Numbered from the stretch's first letter, positions 19,301 to 25,980 are shown. The stretch: DNA of 59,651 nt from an uncultured bacterium (GCA_903958395.1 CAJBSZ010000496.1:1-59651), one strand, 5' to 3'. Numbers and translations: made by a program. Notes: generated by a model from the letters alone, not told the origin.

Positions 19301-22157
19301 GCGTCACCACTGAACCGTTTCCATTGCATGCCATCAGGAGTCCGTTATTGGCACCACTGATGTTAGCAATCCCACCCGAAAAACTGATCATTGTGTTCGG
19401 AGCGCCTTCCGTGCTGGTAACCGTTCGCGCCGTGCCGCCTGAGTCCGTGACCGAGGACACCGTGCCGCCCGGGGAACTGGACAGGCCGTAGAAGGACAGC
19501 GTTACGGGCGCATTGAATCCAGTCATCGTGGCGCCGGAACCATCCAGAGCGGTGATCGCCAGGTTTAAACCGGAACCCGCTGTCGTGGTCGCACTGCCAC
19601 TGCCAGCCACCTGAATCTTGTAGGCGCTCGGAGCCGTGTTCACCACGAGATTGACATTGCCGTTGCTGACCTGAATCGAAGCCGTAGCTCCGTCGGCAAC
19701 GCCGGTGCCGACAACGTGGATGATATAGGAAGGTGAGGGATTTTCGCTGATCGAGCCGGCGCTACCGTCACCCACTTGAATCAGTCGGTAAGTACCGCCG
19801 CCCAGCTTGGTTCCAGCCGCATTGGTAATGGTGATCGTGTTGTTATTCAACGTCAGCGCCCCCTGTGAGACATAGAGTGCGGGATGCGTGGTGTCGCCAC
19901 TGAATGACGTCGGGGTAAACGTGAGAACAATCGGTCTCGCCCCAAAGTTGACGGTGCCACTCGCATCACCCTTGATCTCGGCCGCCGTGGTTCCAACAGT
20001 CGTTCCGGTACCCCTCGCCTCCAGTGTTGCGCTGGCACCAAGCGAATAGGTGGCCGAAGCGCCCAGCCCTGTCACATCCAAACTGCCACCGGCAGCAATG
20101 ATTACGCTGGAGCCCGCCGGAAGTGCACAACTTGCCCCGGACAGGGCCAGGGTGCCTGCACTGATGGTGGTAGGACCCGTATAACCCTCCGTACCGTTGT
20201 AACTCAAAGTGAGTTTGCCGGCGCCAGTGGAGTCGGTCACGGTCAACCCACCCGACTGTGATGATGTCAGTTGCGAAGCAAAGGTGATGTTCTGCCCGTT
20301 CGGATCAATCGAAATGGCACCCGAACTGGTACCAGAGGCAATACGGGCGGAATAATCAAAACTGTTCACCGAACTCGAAGTCGGATATTGCAACGAGCCT
20401 CCGCCGAAGGCGATCGCGCCGCCAGTGCCGAGGGGACCTACTGTCGAGATTGTCAGCGTCCCAGAGGAAACAGTTAAGGTTGCACCAGACAGAGTGCCTG
20501 TTAAGTTGTTGTTCAGAGTTATCCCGGTATTTGCTTGAATGCTGTTGATGGTGGAATTGACTGCCACACCTGTCCCGGTGACCGACTGTCCAACGGCAAG
20601 ACCTGTTGTCTGCGAACCGAGTCCGGTGATCACCTTCTGACCACTGGCTCCATTGGCGCCTGTCAAAGTGGCCGCCGAATTGGCAGTCAGATTCTTGTTC
20701 AATGTTATCGAGCTTCCAGAGACAATACTCTGGATGGTTGAAAACGCGGGTATTCCTATTCCGCTGACAATTTCCCCAACGAGAAGGCCCGTATAGGAAG
20801 AAAGGCCGGTGATCGTGGGACTGCCACTGGTTCCCGTCCATGTGGTTGAGGAATAGGAACTTCCCGCACCTAGATCTGTCGAATTGACTTGAATAACACC
20901 ACCGTTGATGGTGGTGCTACCGGAGTATGTGTTCGTACCGGAGAGCACCATCGTGCCAAGACCGGTCTTGATGAGATTCGAGGCGGTCCATGTGGAGGTG
21001 TTTGCCGTTCCATTTGCCACGGGTGCCGAGACCGTCAAATCGGTTCCCGCGACCACATCGTTCACATTGAACGTAGTGTTACGCGTTCCCACGTTGCTCA
21101 GCGAGAAATTGGCTCCGGTACTGCTGCGATTCATTGTCGAAGCCGCAGCACCACTCACTGTCACCGTCCCGTTCAAGATCGCAACCGCAGTTGAAGCCGA
21201 GGAGTGTACGGTCATCGTGCCCCCGTTCAAGTTGACCGTGTTGAAGGTCTCGATGAAGTTTACGGCGCCGTTCCCAACCTTCAAAATGCCCCCGTTGACA
21301 TTGATGATCGGCGTTATCTGGGATGTTGCACCTCCAAAGATATCGTTGATACTACCACTGGATTGTACCCACAGCGTCGCATTGACAGCGATGTTGATGT
21401 TACGGGCTATCGTCAAATTGCCCAACGCGCTGTTGGTAGGCGTTGTTGTGTTCTCCCGGGGCCCAATCGCATTCAGCGTTCCTAAGTTGATGTTCACATC
21501 GCCGGTGAAGGTACTCGCACCGGAAAGAGTCCACGAGCCAACGTCATTTTTGGTAACTGCCACTTTACCGCCACCAATCCCATCTCCAATGATGCCGGTA
21601 ATGGCGTTCGCGCCCGTATTCTGACCATTGAGCGTGAGGATCGTGCTTCCGCTGGTGGCGGAACCCGTCACATTGCTAATGGATAGAACGCCTTTAGTTG
21701 CGGTTGCGGAGCCAGACGTGAAACTCGCCGTGGAACCGCTGGTGCCTGAAATAATGATAGGCGAGCTGATCGTATTGGTATGGGTGCCATCAGTCGAAGC
21801 TGACTGGATGGTGCCCCCGCTATTCAAGTGTAGGGTGCCTGTTTGAAGCGTGTAGCCGAAGCTTGAAGAGTTATCTAAAGTGATGCCTCCGATGTAACGA
21901 TCGGTATCTACCGTGACTGCCCTGCCAGCGGTCAAAATCTTGTTGAACGTAGCGACATCACTGTTATCTGTGGCGGTGGAGCCTGGAGCTGTCGTAGGAT
22001 TCCAATTAGGACCGTCGATCCAGTTACCAAGGTTATCCACATTCCAAGCAGCACTTCCTGCGAGTACTCCTCGCGGCAGGGCAACCGCGATTGCCGCAAG
22101 AAACACCAGAGTCAGAAGCCGGCCGAAAGGCACCAACGATCTAGAAATGATACTCAT
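10308..22157 (-). CDS. Giant autotransporter-associated beta-strand repeat protein
   Basis: A secreted protein of about 3,949 residues. The ATG at 22157 has an excellent ribosome site (CCTCC on the plus strand at 22166-22170, 8 bases away) and starts a signal peptide (MSIISRSLVPFGRLLTLVFL, cleavage after VLAG). Most of it is passenger repeats of the PATR type (PF12951-like), such as LTKSGVGTLTLTGANSFTGD and NTYTGTTTISNGTLLVNG, predicted to form a long beta-solenoid. A module of about 220 residues occurs three times (about 206-426, 1560-1785, 3576-3790). Two stretches (about 846-1433 and 1920-2273) are Ig-like repeats, one series with a 122-residue period (AYRITAASTTPVAGASD). I see no C-terminal beta-barrel, PEP-CTERM or LPXTG signal; it ends FKIR. 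Two operator-like sites upstream suggest it is part of the fructose regulon. A surface adhesin or polysaccharide-holding role is inferred. Confidence 0.88.
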   Translation of the reverse strand: MSIISRSLVPFGRLLTLVFLAAIAVALPRGVLAGSAAWNVDNLGNWIDGPNWNPTTAPGSTATDNSDVATFNKILTAGRAVTVDTDRYIGGITLDNSSSFGYTLQTGTLHLNSGGTIQSASTDGTHTNTISSPIIISGTSGSTASFTSGSATATKGVLSISNVTGSATSGSTILTLNGQNTGANAITGIIGDGIGGGKVAVTKNDVGSWTLSGASTFTGDVNINLGTLNAIGPRENTTTPTNSALGNLTIARNINIAVNATLWVQSSGSINDIFGGATSQITPIINVNGGILKVGNGAVNFIETFNTVNLNGGTMTVHSSASTAVAILNGTVTVSGAAASTMNRSSTGANFSLSNVGTRNTTFNVNDVVAGTDLTVSAPVANGTANTSTWTASNLIKTGLGTMVLSGTNTYSGSTTINGGVIQVNSTDLGAGSSYSSTTWTGTSGSPTITGLSSYTGLLVGEIVSGIGIPAFSTIQSIVSGSSITLNKNLTANSAATLTGANGASGQKVITGLGSQTTGLAVGQSVTGTGVAVNSTINSIQANTGITLNNNLTGTLSGATLTVSSGTLTISTVGPLGTGGAIAFGGGSLQYPTSSSVNSFDYSARIASGTSSGAISIDPNGQNITFASQLTSSQSGGLTVTDSTGAGKLTLSYNGTEGYTGPTTISAGTLALSGASCALPAGSSVIIAAGGSLDVTGLGASATYSLGASATLEARGTGTTVGTTAAEIKGDASGTVNFGARPIVLTFTPTSFSGDTTHPALYVSQGALTLNNNTITITNAAGTKLGGGTYRLIQVGDGSAGSISENPSPSYIIHVVGTGVADGATASIQVSNGNVNLVVNTAPSAYKIQVAGSGSATTTAGSGLNLAITALDGSGATMTGFNAPVTLSFYGLSSSPGGTVSSVTDSGGTARTVTSTEGAPNTMISFSGGIANISGANNGLLMACNGNGSVVTLNCSDGTAKTTSANGSGLSLTVNPAVASAYRLTGSGQPQVGVNYTVTVTQVDQYQNPTTLGTSELLTFNTTATLSAAADGSVASINGVAQNVQASVSFSAGVGNVILVAHKAESSKAITVTDGSLTSAGTGGTTLTVSPAAGADSAYRIAAASATPTAGASDTLTITLVDQYQNVSSYSGDKTLNFSGLGNAPNSTVPTVMDKTGSAINQGSAVAITFANGTSSVGGSLKAYRKEGPVTLAATDGTLSTSTTGGTGVSLTVAAAGDSAYRITAASTTPVAGASDALTITLVDQYQNVSSYSGDKTLTFSGLGTAPGGAVPTVTSKTGSAVNQGSAVTITFASGVNLAGGTLVAYKAEGPVTLAATDGTRSTSTTGGAGVSLTISGLEASVLALTSGNNQGGATGATLASPFVVTVSDIYGNPVSGITVNYAITTVPDNGASLSAASPTTDANGQASSTLTLGSVLGEYIVTATASGMSGSPITFTTQAGPFIKSGSGTDLTDGASWFGGTTPGSGDIARWGSSSLGALLTLGTSQSWGGITVLDAVTDIDITGAGTLTLGAGGVDMSASARNMTIANTNVLGAAQVWSVHSNKTLAVSGVINGGASCSLTKSGVGTLTLTGANSFTGDVNINAGTVNADGPRANLHLSGEAPTNSALGDLTVVRNININTNATLWVQSSGTVNDILGSTSSQIVPIINVNGGALKVGNNNVTFAEAFNMINLNEGTMTLAAPTGAGWAGLNGTVTVGGSAASTMNGVGANKYALANTTSRTTTFNVADAVAGPDLVVSAPLVNGLASATASHLTKTGPGTMLLSATNTYTGTTTISNGTLLVNGSLSNGAVTVVSGGSLGGTGTIAGAVTVNAGGTNLLGTSGATLTLANAAAPAYGAYSKLKINASASTLDKVAVAASTGNSVTNVDLIIDTTGLSGDVSSTTIYSAGGAIAGPFHSTTLVGNTAYMVSLDYGTSGQIKLGLTGTTALATKLVMTNSAVSTLAGVSSSPITIQRQDAGGAAVTSDANFTVNLSSTSGSGLFRDAGDAGTITTVTIPHGSSTATFLYQDTVAGMPTITAAFGSLTSGTQQETVTPGTATRLVVTGSGTMTAGASQDLTLTAMDAYGNTDMAYTGSRNVTFSGANSSPGPVTTPKVKDSSGTAVAFGTATAITFNNGVATVSGGNNGVLSLYKVESANICAAADAIPASTGSDRLPVVVSVGTASTITTTSGNSQSGGLNRTLANPFVVTVADAYGNPVSGATVDFAVASAPGGATGQSLSSPQNPASASSGLASNTLTLGSVSGPYTVTATVALNGSNVTFTAQAGGVVKAATGAELTTGANWTGGFEPGSGDVAQWISTSLGGSLTLGSSRSWAGIAMTDATVAPTISAGNTLTLGASGIDLLSSAKDMTLASGITLGASQTWSVNASRTLTVSGNVDGTGKSLIKTGSGTLTLGGANTFDGGLAIQAGTVKLNTVANSAGAGPVTIGSAGNSSTLNLNGASRTILSLATAGTAANQIITSTAAGGILNFTGATNSTFGGVISGAANTAVTVNNGSAKLTLSGQNTYSGATTLTAGELDATTYASALGAGVLTLNGTATLRLANDTGLNFGRNTTVSANMTIQSDTLTAVAGVTHTLGTLSIAANQLNITHGETVSGGSPAITFGTTTLSAGPAVFDVAGGVNLTLGAVGGAFSLIKQNSGTLTLNTTSARTTDAGTTTLSTGTLKLGAANALNTSATAPLYLNGGTLDLAVNAGTTFGGAATTVGGTATIASDVASNNNTGVTHTLGTLSIGANQLNITQGANVSGGSPAITFGVTTLTAGPAVFDVASGVTLTLGAVGGGAYALTKQNDGTLTLSGVNTYTGDTTISGGTLTISGSGQLNNGAYAGAITNSGILNYASSTNQTLSGTISQTGALTLTGSGTLTLSGGNTYTGATSVNSGTLLVSSPGSLASGSAVTVASGATLGGNGTIHGPVSVSSGGSLTPGGIGTIGLLSLGTNLTVGTSILTIDVTSPGVAGTDYDQISVAGTNIVNGPAIIQLNPTTGTIPAGDYTLMTYAARSGNSQFVFPNGTTNLVIGASTLTLTNGPTSLILGVSGDATYVNLKWKGTTAIWDIGTTSNWLNNGTSSTYSNGNSVTFDDTATGYTVSGTNLQPASVLFNNSVSNYTVSATTNTIAGATAVTKMGSGTVTLSGTNTFSGGLNIKAGMVSLGYATSAGSGTITLGDTTGNNSATLNISAAVSPAIANPIVLEDNINQPTLTISSSVNNTRTFSGGVTGAGNLTLSSSGSANLKFTTSSLSHVGHITGMGNGTGVDPLTISCNVNNTGSITNAATGSGNMSISGNIGPNVTAVVQNSATSPMILSGGNTYNGSTTINAGTLFVNGTNTVASGAGTYTVSSGGTLGGSGRIDLSAVNGTVTVNAGGKLSPGTSAGVVGTNTLALGSGSLDLSAAAGTAGTLVFDLAATNASDRINLASGTLNIGSGLLNLASFQFGGILNPGQTTYTLITSANLVGTLASSGLTGSVGGATNSSLAISGNNLVLTLAGFMVQPVTWKGNVSGVWGGDMPNWVVTGSSTPAYYVDTAAVTFNDTAASNFTVSSVFPVTPASITVSNNVNAYALSTVIAGSGSLTKAGTSTLALSAANTFTGDVNINAGTLKADGPSENVNSPTASALGDLTVARNININSNATLWVQSSGTANDILGSIASQVVPTINVNGGTLKVGNNNVNFTETFNTINLNGGTMTLSAPTGTGWAELNGTVTVGGFAVSTMSGVGNNTYALANTTSRTTTFNVSNVVAGTDLVVSAPFVNGTASATPSHLVKTGPGTMLLSATNTYTGATTISNGTLLVNGTVSNGAVTVVSGATLGGSGTIYGAVTNRAGSFLAPGDAADTIGKLNLASTLTLSGGYLALDLRSAGAPGIDYDQIVVAGALTMSGANVLQLNAPSGSIAEGTYTLMTFATSTASSFTFPNGTTGMAFGDKILKLNNGTTSLTMTSQFPAGSVFKIR
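10790..11430 (-). repeat. PATR module, C-terminal copy in giant gene
   Basis: This copy encodes a run from FTGDVNINAGTLKADG through NATLWVQSSGTANDILGS, INVNGGTLKVGNNNVNF, TTTFNVSNVVAGTDLVVSAP to TTISNGTLLVNG. The same order of phrases recurs at 16805-17480 and 20880-21540 in this gene and, more diverged, at 22970-23650 in the neighbour. Confidence 0.85.
11581..12120 (-). repeat. Dispersed direct repeat, giant-gene copy
   Basis: This block aligns without a gap to 23781-24320 in the neighbouring gene, at an exact offset of 12,200 bases. By eye I count about 40 mismatches over the 540 positions. The encoded protein (ALGSGSLDLSAAAGTAGTLV, INLASGTLNIGSGLLNLASF) is nearly the same in both. Similarity falls off outside the block. 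Confidence 0.9.
16805..17480 (-). repeat. PATR module, central copy in giant gene
   Basis: Second copy of the module of about 220 residues (NSFTGDVNINAGTVNADG ... TTISNGTLLVNG). It carries a small insertion relative to the C-terminal copy (ANLHLSGEAPTNSALGD). The nucleotide match to 10790-11430 is strong, with a local offset of about 6,021 bases. Confidence 0.85.
18160..18890 (-). repeat. Tandem Ig-like repeats, 366-base period
   Basis: Phrases such as LVDQYQNVSSYSGDKTL and EGPVTLAATDGT recur exactly 366 bases (122 residues) apart; for instance the plus-strand string TACGTTCTGATATTGATCC occurs at 18411 and 18777. Two copies are close to each other, and more diverged copies continue towards 19600. 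Their position in the giant protein is a stalk-like stretch between two solenoid regions. Confidence 0.85.
20880..21540 (-). repeat. PATR module, N-terminal copy in giant gene
   Basis: Third copy of the module (STFTGDVNINLGTLNAIG ... TTINGGVIQVN). It is the most diverged of the three in this gene but keeps the order of landmarks, including NATLWVQSSGSINDIFGG and TTFNVNDVVAGTDLTVSAP. Confidence 0.8.
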
Positions 22158-22274
22158 GATTGAATCCTCCCCCCACTCCAAGTATGTCAGTCATGTTATT
22201 TCACATGTTTTGCGTGACTTTTCACTTAACAACTCATGGTTCCGCACGCGTCTTCCGTTTATCGCCAGCAACAA

Positions 22275-22288
22275 TGTAACCGATTGCA
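22275..22288 (+). promoter_or_regulatory. LacI-type operator, site B
   Basis: TGTAACCGATTGCA matches the window consensus at 12 of 14 positions. It lies between the candidate -10 element and the giant gene's start codon, where a bound repressor would block transcription. Confidence 0.75.
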
Positions 22289-22326
22289 TTTTTGCACCCA
22301 AAAACTGAAATTGGTTCGGATTAGTA

Positions 22327-22332
22327 ATTATA
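22327..22332 (-). promoter_or_regulatory. Candidate -10 element for the giant gene
   Basis: TATAAT on the minus strand, in an A+T-rich stretch between operator-like sites B and C. No recognisable -35 hexamer lies 16-18 bases upstream, so this is only a candidate. Confidence 0.35.
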
Positions 22333-22366
22333 AATTCCCAAAGTGACCGTGATATTAGCAAAAACA

Positions 22367-22380
22367 TGTAACCGCATGCA
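22367..22380 (+). promoter_or_regulatory. LacI-type operator, site C
   Basis: TGTAACCGCATGCA differs from the consensus at one position. It lies upstream of the candidate giant-gene promoter, 92 bases centre to centre from site B, a spacing compatible with DNA looping by a tetrameric or paired regulator. Confidence 0.78.
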
Positions 22381-22445
22381 ATATATGTTTATAATTTTTT
22401 GGGTAACTTCATGCCGTGTCCGGATCCGACGGGTCTGGCCATCTA

Positions 22446-22463
22446 CCGGCCGGGGACGGCCGG
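22446..22463 (-). terminator. Stem-loop after the 1,050-residue repeat-protein gene
   Basis: CCGGCCG and CGGCCGG form a perfect 7-base GC stem around a GGGA loop, 56 bases after the stop at 22520. No T-run follows, so it is not a classic intrinsic terminator. It may stop or protect the 3' end of the transcript. Confidence 0.4.
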
Positions 22464-22519
22464 CTCCATAATTGGGGCGTGGCCAGCTCCAGGATCGGTT
22501 CGGGTTACGTGCCAATAGC

Positions 22520-25500
22520 TCATTTCACCATGAGGAGCGTCCCGCCAGTCGACTGTGGTAATAAGAATACATTCGTGCTGCCGACGGTGTTTATTGACCA
22601 GCGCTTCCCTGAAACTGAGAGCACACTGGCAAAGTTGTTGGAAATCGTGCCGGTTCCGGTTCCTTGCATGATCAGGACCGGCACACTGCCACTATACCCG
22701 GTGTCGTCCACAGCCAAAACCACATTACTGCTCAGCGTGGTGACCCCGCTGGTTAAGTTCAACAAGCTGTTCGTGCCGTCTGTAACCTTAACGCTATTGG
22801 TCGAACCCGCGGCAAACGCCACCCGGGGGACATTTAGCATACCCAGCCCGTTGGTGGAACCCGCCGCGATCGTCCCGCCGCTGGCGACGGAAACTACCCC
22901 GGACACCGTCCCCATCCCGCCGAGTGTCCCGCTGCTGACCACCGTCACCGCTCCGGTACCTAGGGTGCCGTTCACCAGGAGCGTGCCATTGCTAATGGTC
23001 GTCGTACCGGAGTAGGTGTTCGTGGCGCTGAGCAACATCGTGCCGACGCCGGTTTTGACGAGATGAGAGGAGGTGAAAGAAGAGCCAGTAGTTGTTCCGT
23101 CCGTCACTTTACCCGAGATCGTCAAATCCGGGCCGCCAGCACCAACGCTCGCCACGTTGAAGGTGGTGGTGCGTGTGCCTGTGTTGTTAAGTCCATACAT
23201 GCCGGTGGTCCCACCCATTGTCGAAGCCGCAGATCCACCCCCCGTCACCGTGCCGTTTAAATCAAGAAACGCTGTTGTGGATGTGCCGGGCATGATCACA
23301 GCACCTCCGTTCAAATTGAGGGTAGTGACGGTCTGCGCCCATGCCGTGGCGCTACCGATGAACCCGATGGACAAGGTGCCCCCGTCGACATTGAAGATCA
23401 ACGAGGACGTGCCGGCGGGTCTGCTCCCCAAGGTGTCGTTTTGATTCCCAGCGCCTCCAGCCTGTAGAGTCGCACCGTCGACAATATTGATGTTGCGGGC
23501 CACCGACGAGTCACCCAACCCGCCAGCACCAGCAACAGCGCCGTATCTGTTATCAACGATAACCGTCCCTGAAATGATGCTAACATCGCCGGTGAAGGTA
23601 TTGGCGCCGGTAAGCGTCAGCGTGTTGGTACCGGCCTTCGTGAGCGACCCCGCGCCCCCGATCACAGCCGAGAGGGTATAAGCATTAGCCTTGTTGGAGA
23701 CGATTATGGATCCGGGAGCGACGGGAGAGGAGCTGCCAACGGTCAGGTTACTGATCGCTGTGTCATCAAATGTCACCGCGGCGGTATCCACATAATACGC
23801 CGGGGTGGACCCACCGGTGACCACCCAGTTGGTCGTACCCCCATCCCACACCCCGGAAACATTCCCCTTCCACGTCACGGGCTGTACCACGAACCCCGCC
23901 AGCGTCAGCACCAGATTATTGCCGCTGATGGCGAGAGTGGAGTTGGTGGCCCCGCAGACTGAGCCGGTCAACCCGCTGGAAGCCAGCGTGCCGATAAGAT
24001 TCGTGGAGGTGATGAGCGTGTAGGTCGTCTGGCCGGGATTCAGACCCCCTCCGAACTGAAAGCTCGCCAGGTTCAACAGCCCGCTGCCGATGTTCAGGGT
24101 ACCGCTTGCCAGATTAATCCGGTCGCTCGCATTGGTCGCGGCAAGATCGAAAACCAGCGTGCCCGCCGTACCTGCCGCGGCGCTGAGATCCAGAGAACCA
24201 CTGCCCAGTGCCAGCGTGTTGGTACCCACTGCGCCCGACGAGGAACCGGGCGACAATTTGCCACCGGCATTGACCGTCACCAACCCGTTGACCGCTGAAA
24301 GATCGATCCTCCCACTACCGCCCAGCGTGCCGCCTGCATTCACCGTGTAGGCGCCGGTCCAGCCGGCGGCCACGGTGTTCGTACCGTTCATAAGCAAGGT
24401 GCCACCATTGATCGTGGTAGATCCCGAGTTGGTGTTGATGCCGGTCAATGTCAGAATACCCGCCGTTACAATCGTGTTGCTGTAGATATTCTTTCCTGAG
24501 AGGGTCAGCATCGAATTGGCGCTGTTCTGGACGACCGCCGTGACGTTGGATCCGATGTTGCCGCTGACAGTGATGCCGCCGGTCCCGCTTCCGCTGTTAG
24601 TGATGGATCCCGAATGGTTGATGTTGGTGGCGGACACTGTGAAAAAACTGGTGTTATTGAGGTTAAGTGTTAGCGGACCCGTACCCGTAATATTGCCCGG
24701 TCCCAAGGTGAGCGTATTCTGCGCCGCCGCAATAAACGAGGCGTTTTGAATAAATGTCACGCCCCCATCGCCAATCATCACAGGGCCAGAAAACGCGATC
24801 TTGCCCCACTGGCTGGCAACGGTGACGGGTTGCGACCCGGAGGCGGTCGCCCCACTGAACGTAATCAAATTGTTGCCACCATTATTTCTCACCGACAGGT
24901 TGTTATTGATGGTTAAGGGCCCGCTGCAGGTCATCGTATCGCCGGCGCCAGCTTGTCCTTGGTAACTTTGAATGGACAAGACGCCTGATGCGCCGGCGGC
25001 GACCGTAATTGAATTGGTGATGATGTCAACACTGTTGACAACACCAACCTGCAGTGTAGCGTTGGCGCTGCCGGAACTGTCACCCAGGGTAATGGCGCCG
25101 GGACAGCCGGCCCAGGCGATGTTGGTGGGAAGGTAGACCGTGCCGCTCAAGATGTTCACCCCCCCGCTAAAGGCGTTGGCACCGGCGAGTGTCAGCGTGT
25201 TTGTTCCGGTCTTGATCAACGATGACATCGCCGACTCGGTGATATTGGAGTTGATCGTGATGGCGCCACTGGATGCCGAGCCCACCATCAGGTTGGTGGC
25301 CAGGGTGATAGGCGAGTTAACGGTGAGGGCGCCCGTACCGATAGTGGTGACCGCCGGCAGGGTGCCACCGCTGGAGGGACCGAAATTCAGCGAACTGCCG
25401 CCGGAGGCATAGAGGTTTACAGCTTGGTTCGTGACCGAAACCAACTGATTCAGCGAGAATGCCCCGGGGTTATTGTTGGTGCTGTTGTCAATTGCCGCAG

Positions 25501-25669
25501 GCTTAAAGACGATAATGGTGTCCTGGCCGCTAAGCCCCGCGGAACTGCTTTGCCATTTCGAAGCATCAGTCCAGTTGCCGCTAGCGGTGTTAGTATAACT
25601 CGCCGCCCGCGCGGACGGTATGGTGGCACAGGCGAGTAACGTCACCGCCAGGAATCTTCTGAAACTCAT
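22520..25669 (-). CDS. Autotransporter-associated beta-strand repeat protein
   Basis: A secreted protein of about 1,049 residues, a shorter relative of the giant protein. The ATG at 25669 opens a typical signal peptide (MSFRRFLAVTLLACATIPSA, then RA). A GTG at 25708 could add 13 residues and cannot be excluded, since neither start has a strong ribosome site. The body is PATR-type repeats (LTKAGTNTLTLTGANTFTGD, NTYSGTTTISNGTLLVNG) predicted to form a beta-solenoid. Residues about 674-900 are a diverged copy of the module of about 220 residues found three times in the giant protein, and 23781-24320 is a near copy of part of that gene. The C-terminus (GGTLLMVK) shows no barrel or sorting signal. 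Operator-like site D lies upstream. A shared surface function with the giant protein is inferred. Confidence 0.88.
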   Translation of the reverse strand: MSFRRFLAVTLLACATIPSARAASYTNTASGNWTDASKWQSSSAGLSGQDTIIVFKPAAIDNSTNNNPGAFSLNQLVSVTNQAVNLYASGGSSLNFGPSSGGTLPAVTTIGTGALTVNSPITLATNLMVGSASSGAITINSNITESAMSSLIKTGTNTLTLAGANAFSGGVNILSGTVYLPTNIAWAGCPGAITLGDSSGSANATLQVGVVNSVDIITNSITVAAGASGVLSIQSYQGQAGAGDTMTCSGPLTINNNLSVRNNGGNNLITFSGATASGSQPVTVASQWGKIAFSGPVMIGDGGVTFIQNASFIAAAQNTLTLGPGNITGTGPLTLNLNNTSFFTVSATNINHSGSITNSGSGTGGITVSGNIGSNVTAVVQNSANSMLTLSGKNIYSNTIVTAGILTLTGINTNSGSTTINGGTLLMNGTNTVAAGWTGAYTVNAGGTLGGSGRIDLSAVNGLVTVNAGGKLSPGSSSGAVGTNTLALGSGSLDLSAAAGTAGTLVFDLAATNASDRINLASGTLNIGSGLLNLASFQFGGGLNPGQTTYTLITSTNLIGTLASSGLTGSVCGATNSTLAISGNNLVLTLAGFVVQPVTWKGNVSGVWDGGTTNWVVTGGSTPAYYVDTAAVTFDDTAISNLTVGSSSPVAPGSIIVSNKANAYTLSAVIGGAGSLTKAGTNTLTLTGANTFTGDVSIISGTVIVDNRYGAVAGAGGLGDSSVARNINIVDGATLQAGGAGNQNDTLGSRPAGTSSLIFNVDGGTLSIGFIGSATAWAQTVTTLNLNGGAVIMPGTSTTAFLDLNGTVTGGGSAASTMGGTTGMYGLNNTGTRTTTFNVASVGAGGPDLTISGKVTDGTTTGSSFTSSHLVKTGVGTMLLSATNTYSGTTTISNGTLLVNGTLGTGAVTVVSSGTLGGMGTVSGVVSVASGGTIAAGSTNGLGMLNVPRVAFAAGSTNSVKVTDGTNSLLNLTSGVTTLSSNVVLAVDDTGYSGSVPVLIMQGTGTGTISNNFASVLSVSGKRWSINTVGSTNVFLLPQSTGGTLLMVK
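22970..23650 (-). repeat. PATR module, copy in second repeat-protein gene
   Basis: A diverged copy of the giant protein's module: landmarks FTGDVSIISGTVIVDN, TTLNLNGGAVIMPG, TRTTTFNVASVGAGGPDL and GTMLLSATNTYSGTTTIS occur in the same order. Confidence 0.75.
23781..24320 (-). repeat. Dispersed direct repeat, second copy
   Basis: Partner of 11581-12120, with the same orientation, no gaps and about 92 percent identity by eye. Flanking sequence is less alike, which suggests recent exchange or gene conversion between the two repeat-protein genes. Confidence 0.9.
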
Positions 25670-25764
25670 CTGCGAATTCACTGCCAAAGATTGAGTAAAC
25701 ACAAACACCTGCCCCTCATATTTGTATAACCTGACTCAAATCAACTTTGAGTGTCAGAATACAA

Positions 25765-25778
25765 TGTAACCGTGTGCA
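25765..25778 (+). promoter_or_regulatory. LacI-type operator, site D
   Basis: TGTAACCGTGTGCA differs from the consensus at one position. It lies about 96 bases upstream of the start of the 1,049-residue repeat protein. Confidence 0.75.
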
Positions 25779-25943
25779 ATGCAATATATATTTATTGGCT
25801 GTGAGCTGAAATTCAAAACCGGAATAAGCATGATTACGAAAAGACCGGCATCGTGCTGGACCTTTACCATTGTCTTTGGAGCGGTAACCTAAGAATTCCT
25901 GTTGATGCCGAAAATAAACCCCTGTATCTTACACCGTATTAAA

Positions 25944-25957
25944 TGCACACGCTTACA
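25944..25957 (-). promoter_or_regulatory. LacI-type operator, site E
   Basis: On the minus strand this is TGTAAGCGTGTGCA, differing from the consensus at two positions. It lies 80 bases before the GH2-GH50 start. Confidence 0.72.
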
Positions 25958-25966
25958 ATAAATCAT

Positions 25967-25980
25967 TTGAACCGTACGTT
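25967..25980 (+). promoter_or_regulatory. Degenerate operator-like site next to site E
   Basis: TTGAACCGTACGTT keeps the AACCGTACG core of site G and matches it at 10 of 14 positions. Its centre is 23 bases from that of site E, about two helical turns, so cooperative binding is possible. Confidence 0.35.

Larger units (their letters stand above)
22158..22519. promoter_or_regulatory. Control region of giant gene and 3' region of neighbour
   Basis: These 362 bases hold no gene. From left to right there is the strong ribosome site of the giant gene (22166-22170), operator-like site B, a TATAAT on the minus strand at 22332-22327, operator-like site C, and a stem-loop at 22446-22463 after the neighbouring gene. 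Sites B and C are centred exactly 92 bases apart on either side of the candidate -10 element. I find no good -35 match. Confidence 0.65.

Noticed and set aside
10885-21846. Many long plus-strand open frames opposite the giant repeat gene, up to 239 codons
   Set aside because: They are antisense to Thr/Ser/Gly-rich repeats, and their Val/Pro/Ala-rich composition repeats with the modules. They have no signal or domain features. The minus-strand protein is clearly the real one.
10308-25669. Regular repeats that might be a CRISPR array
   Set aside because: The repeats are long, in frame, diverged and coding; there are no short identical repeats with unique spacers.
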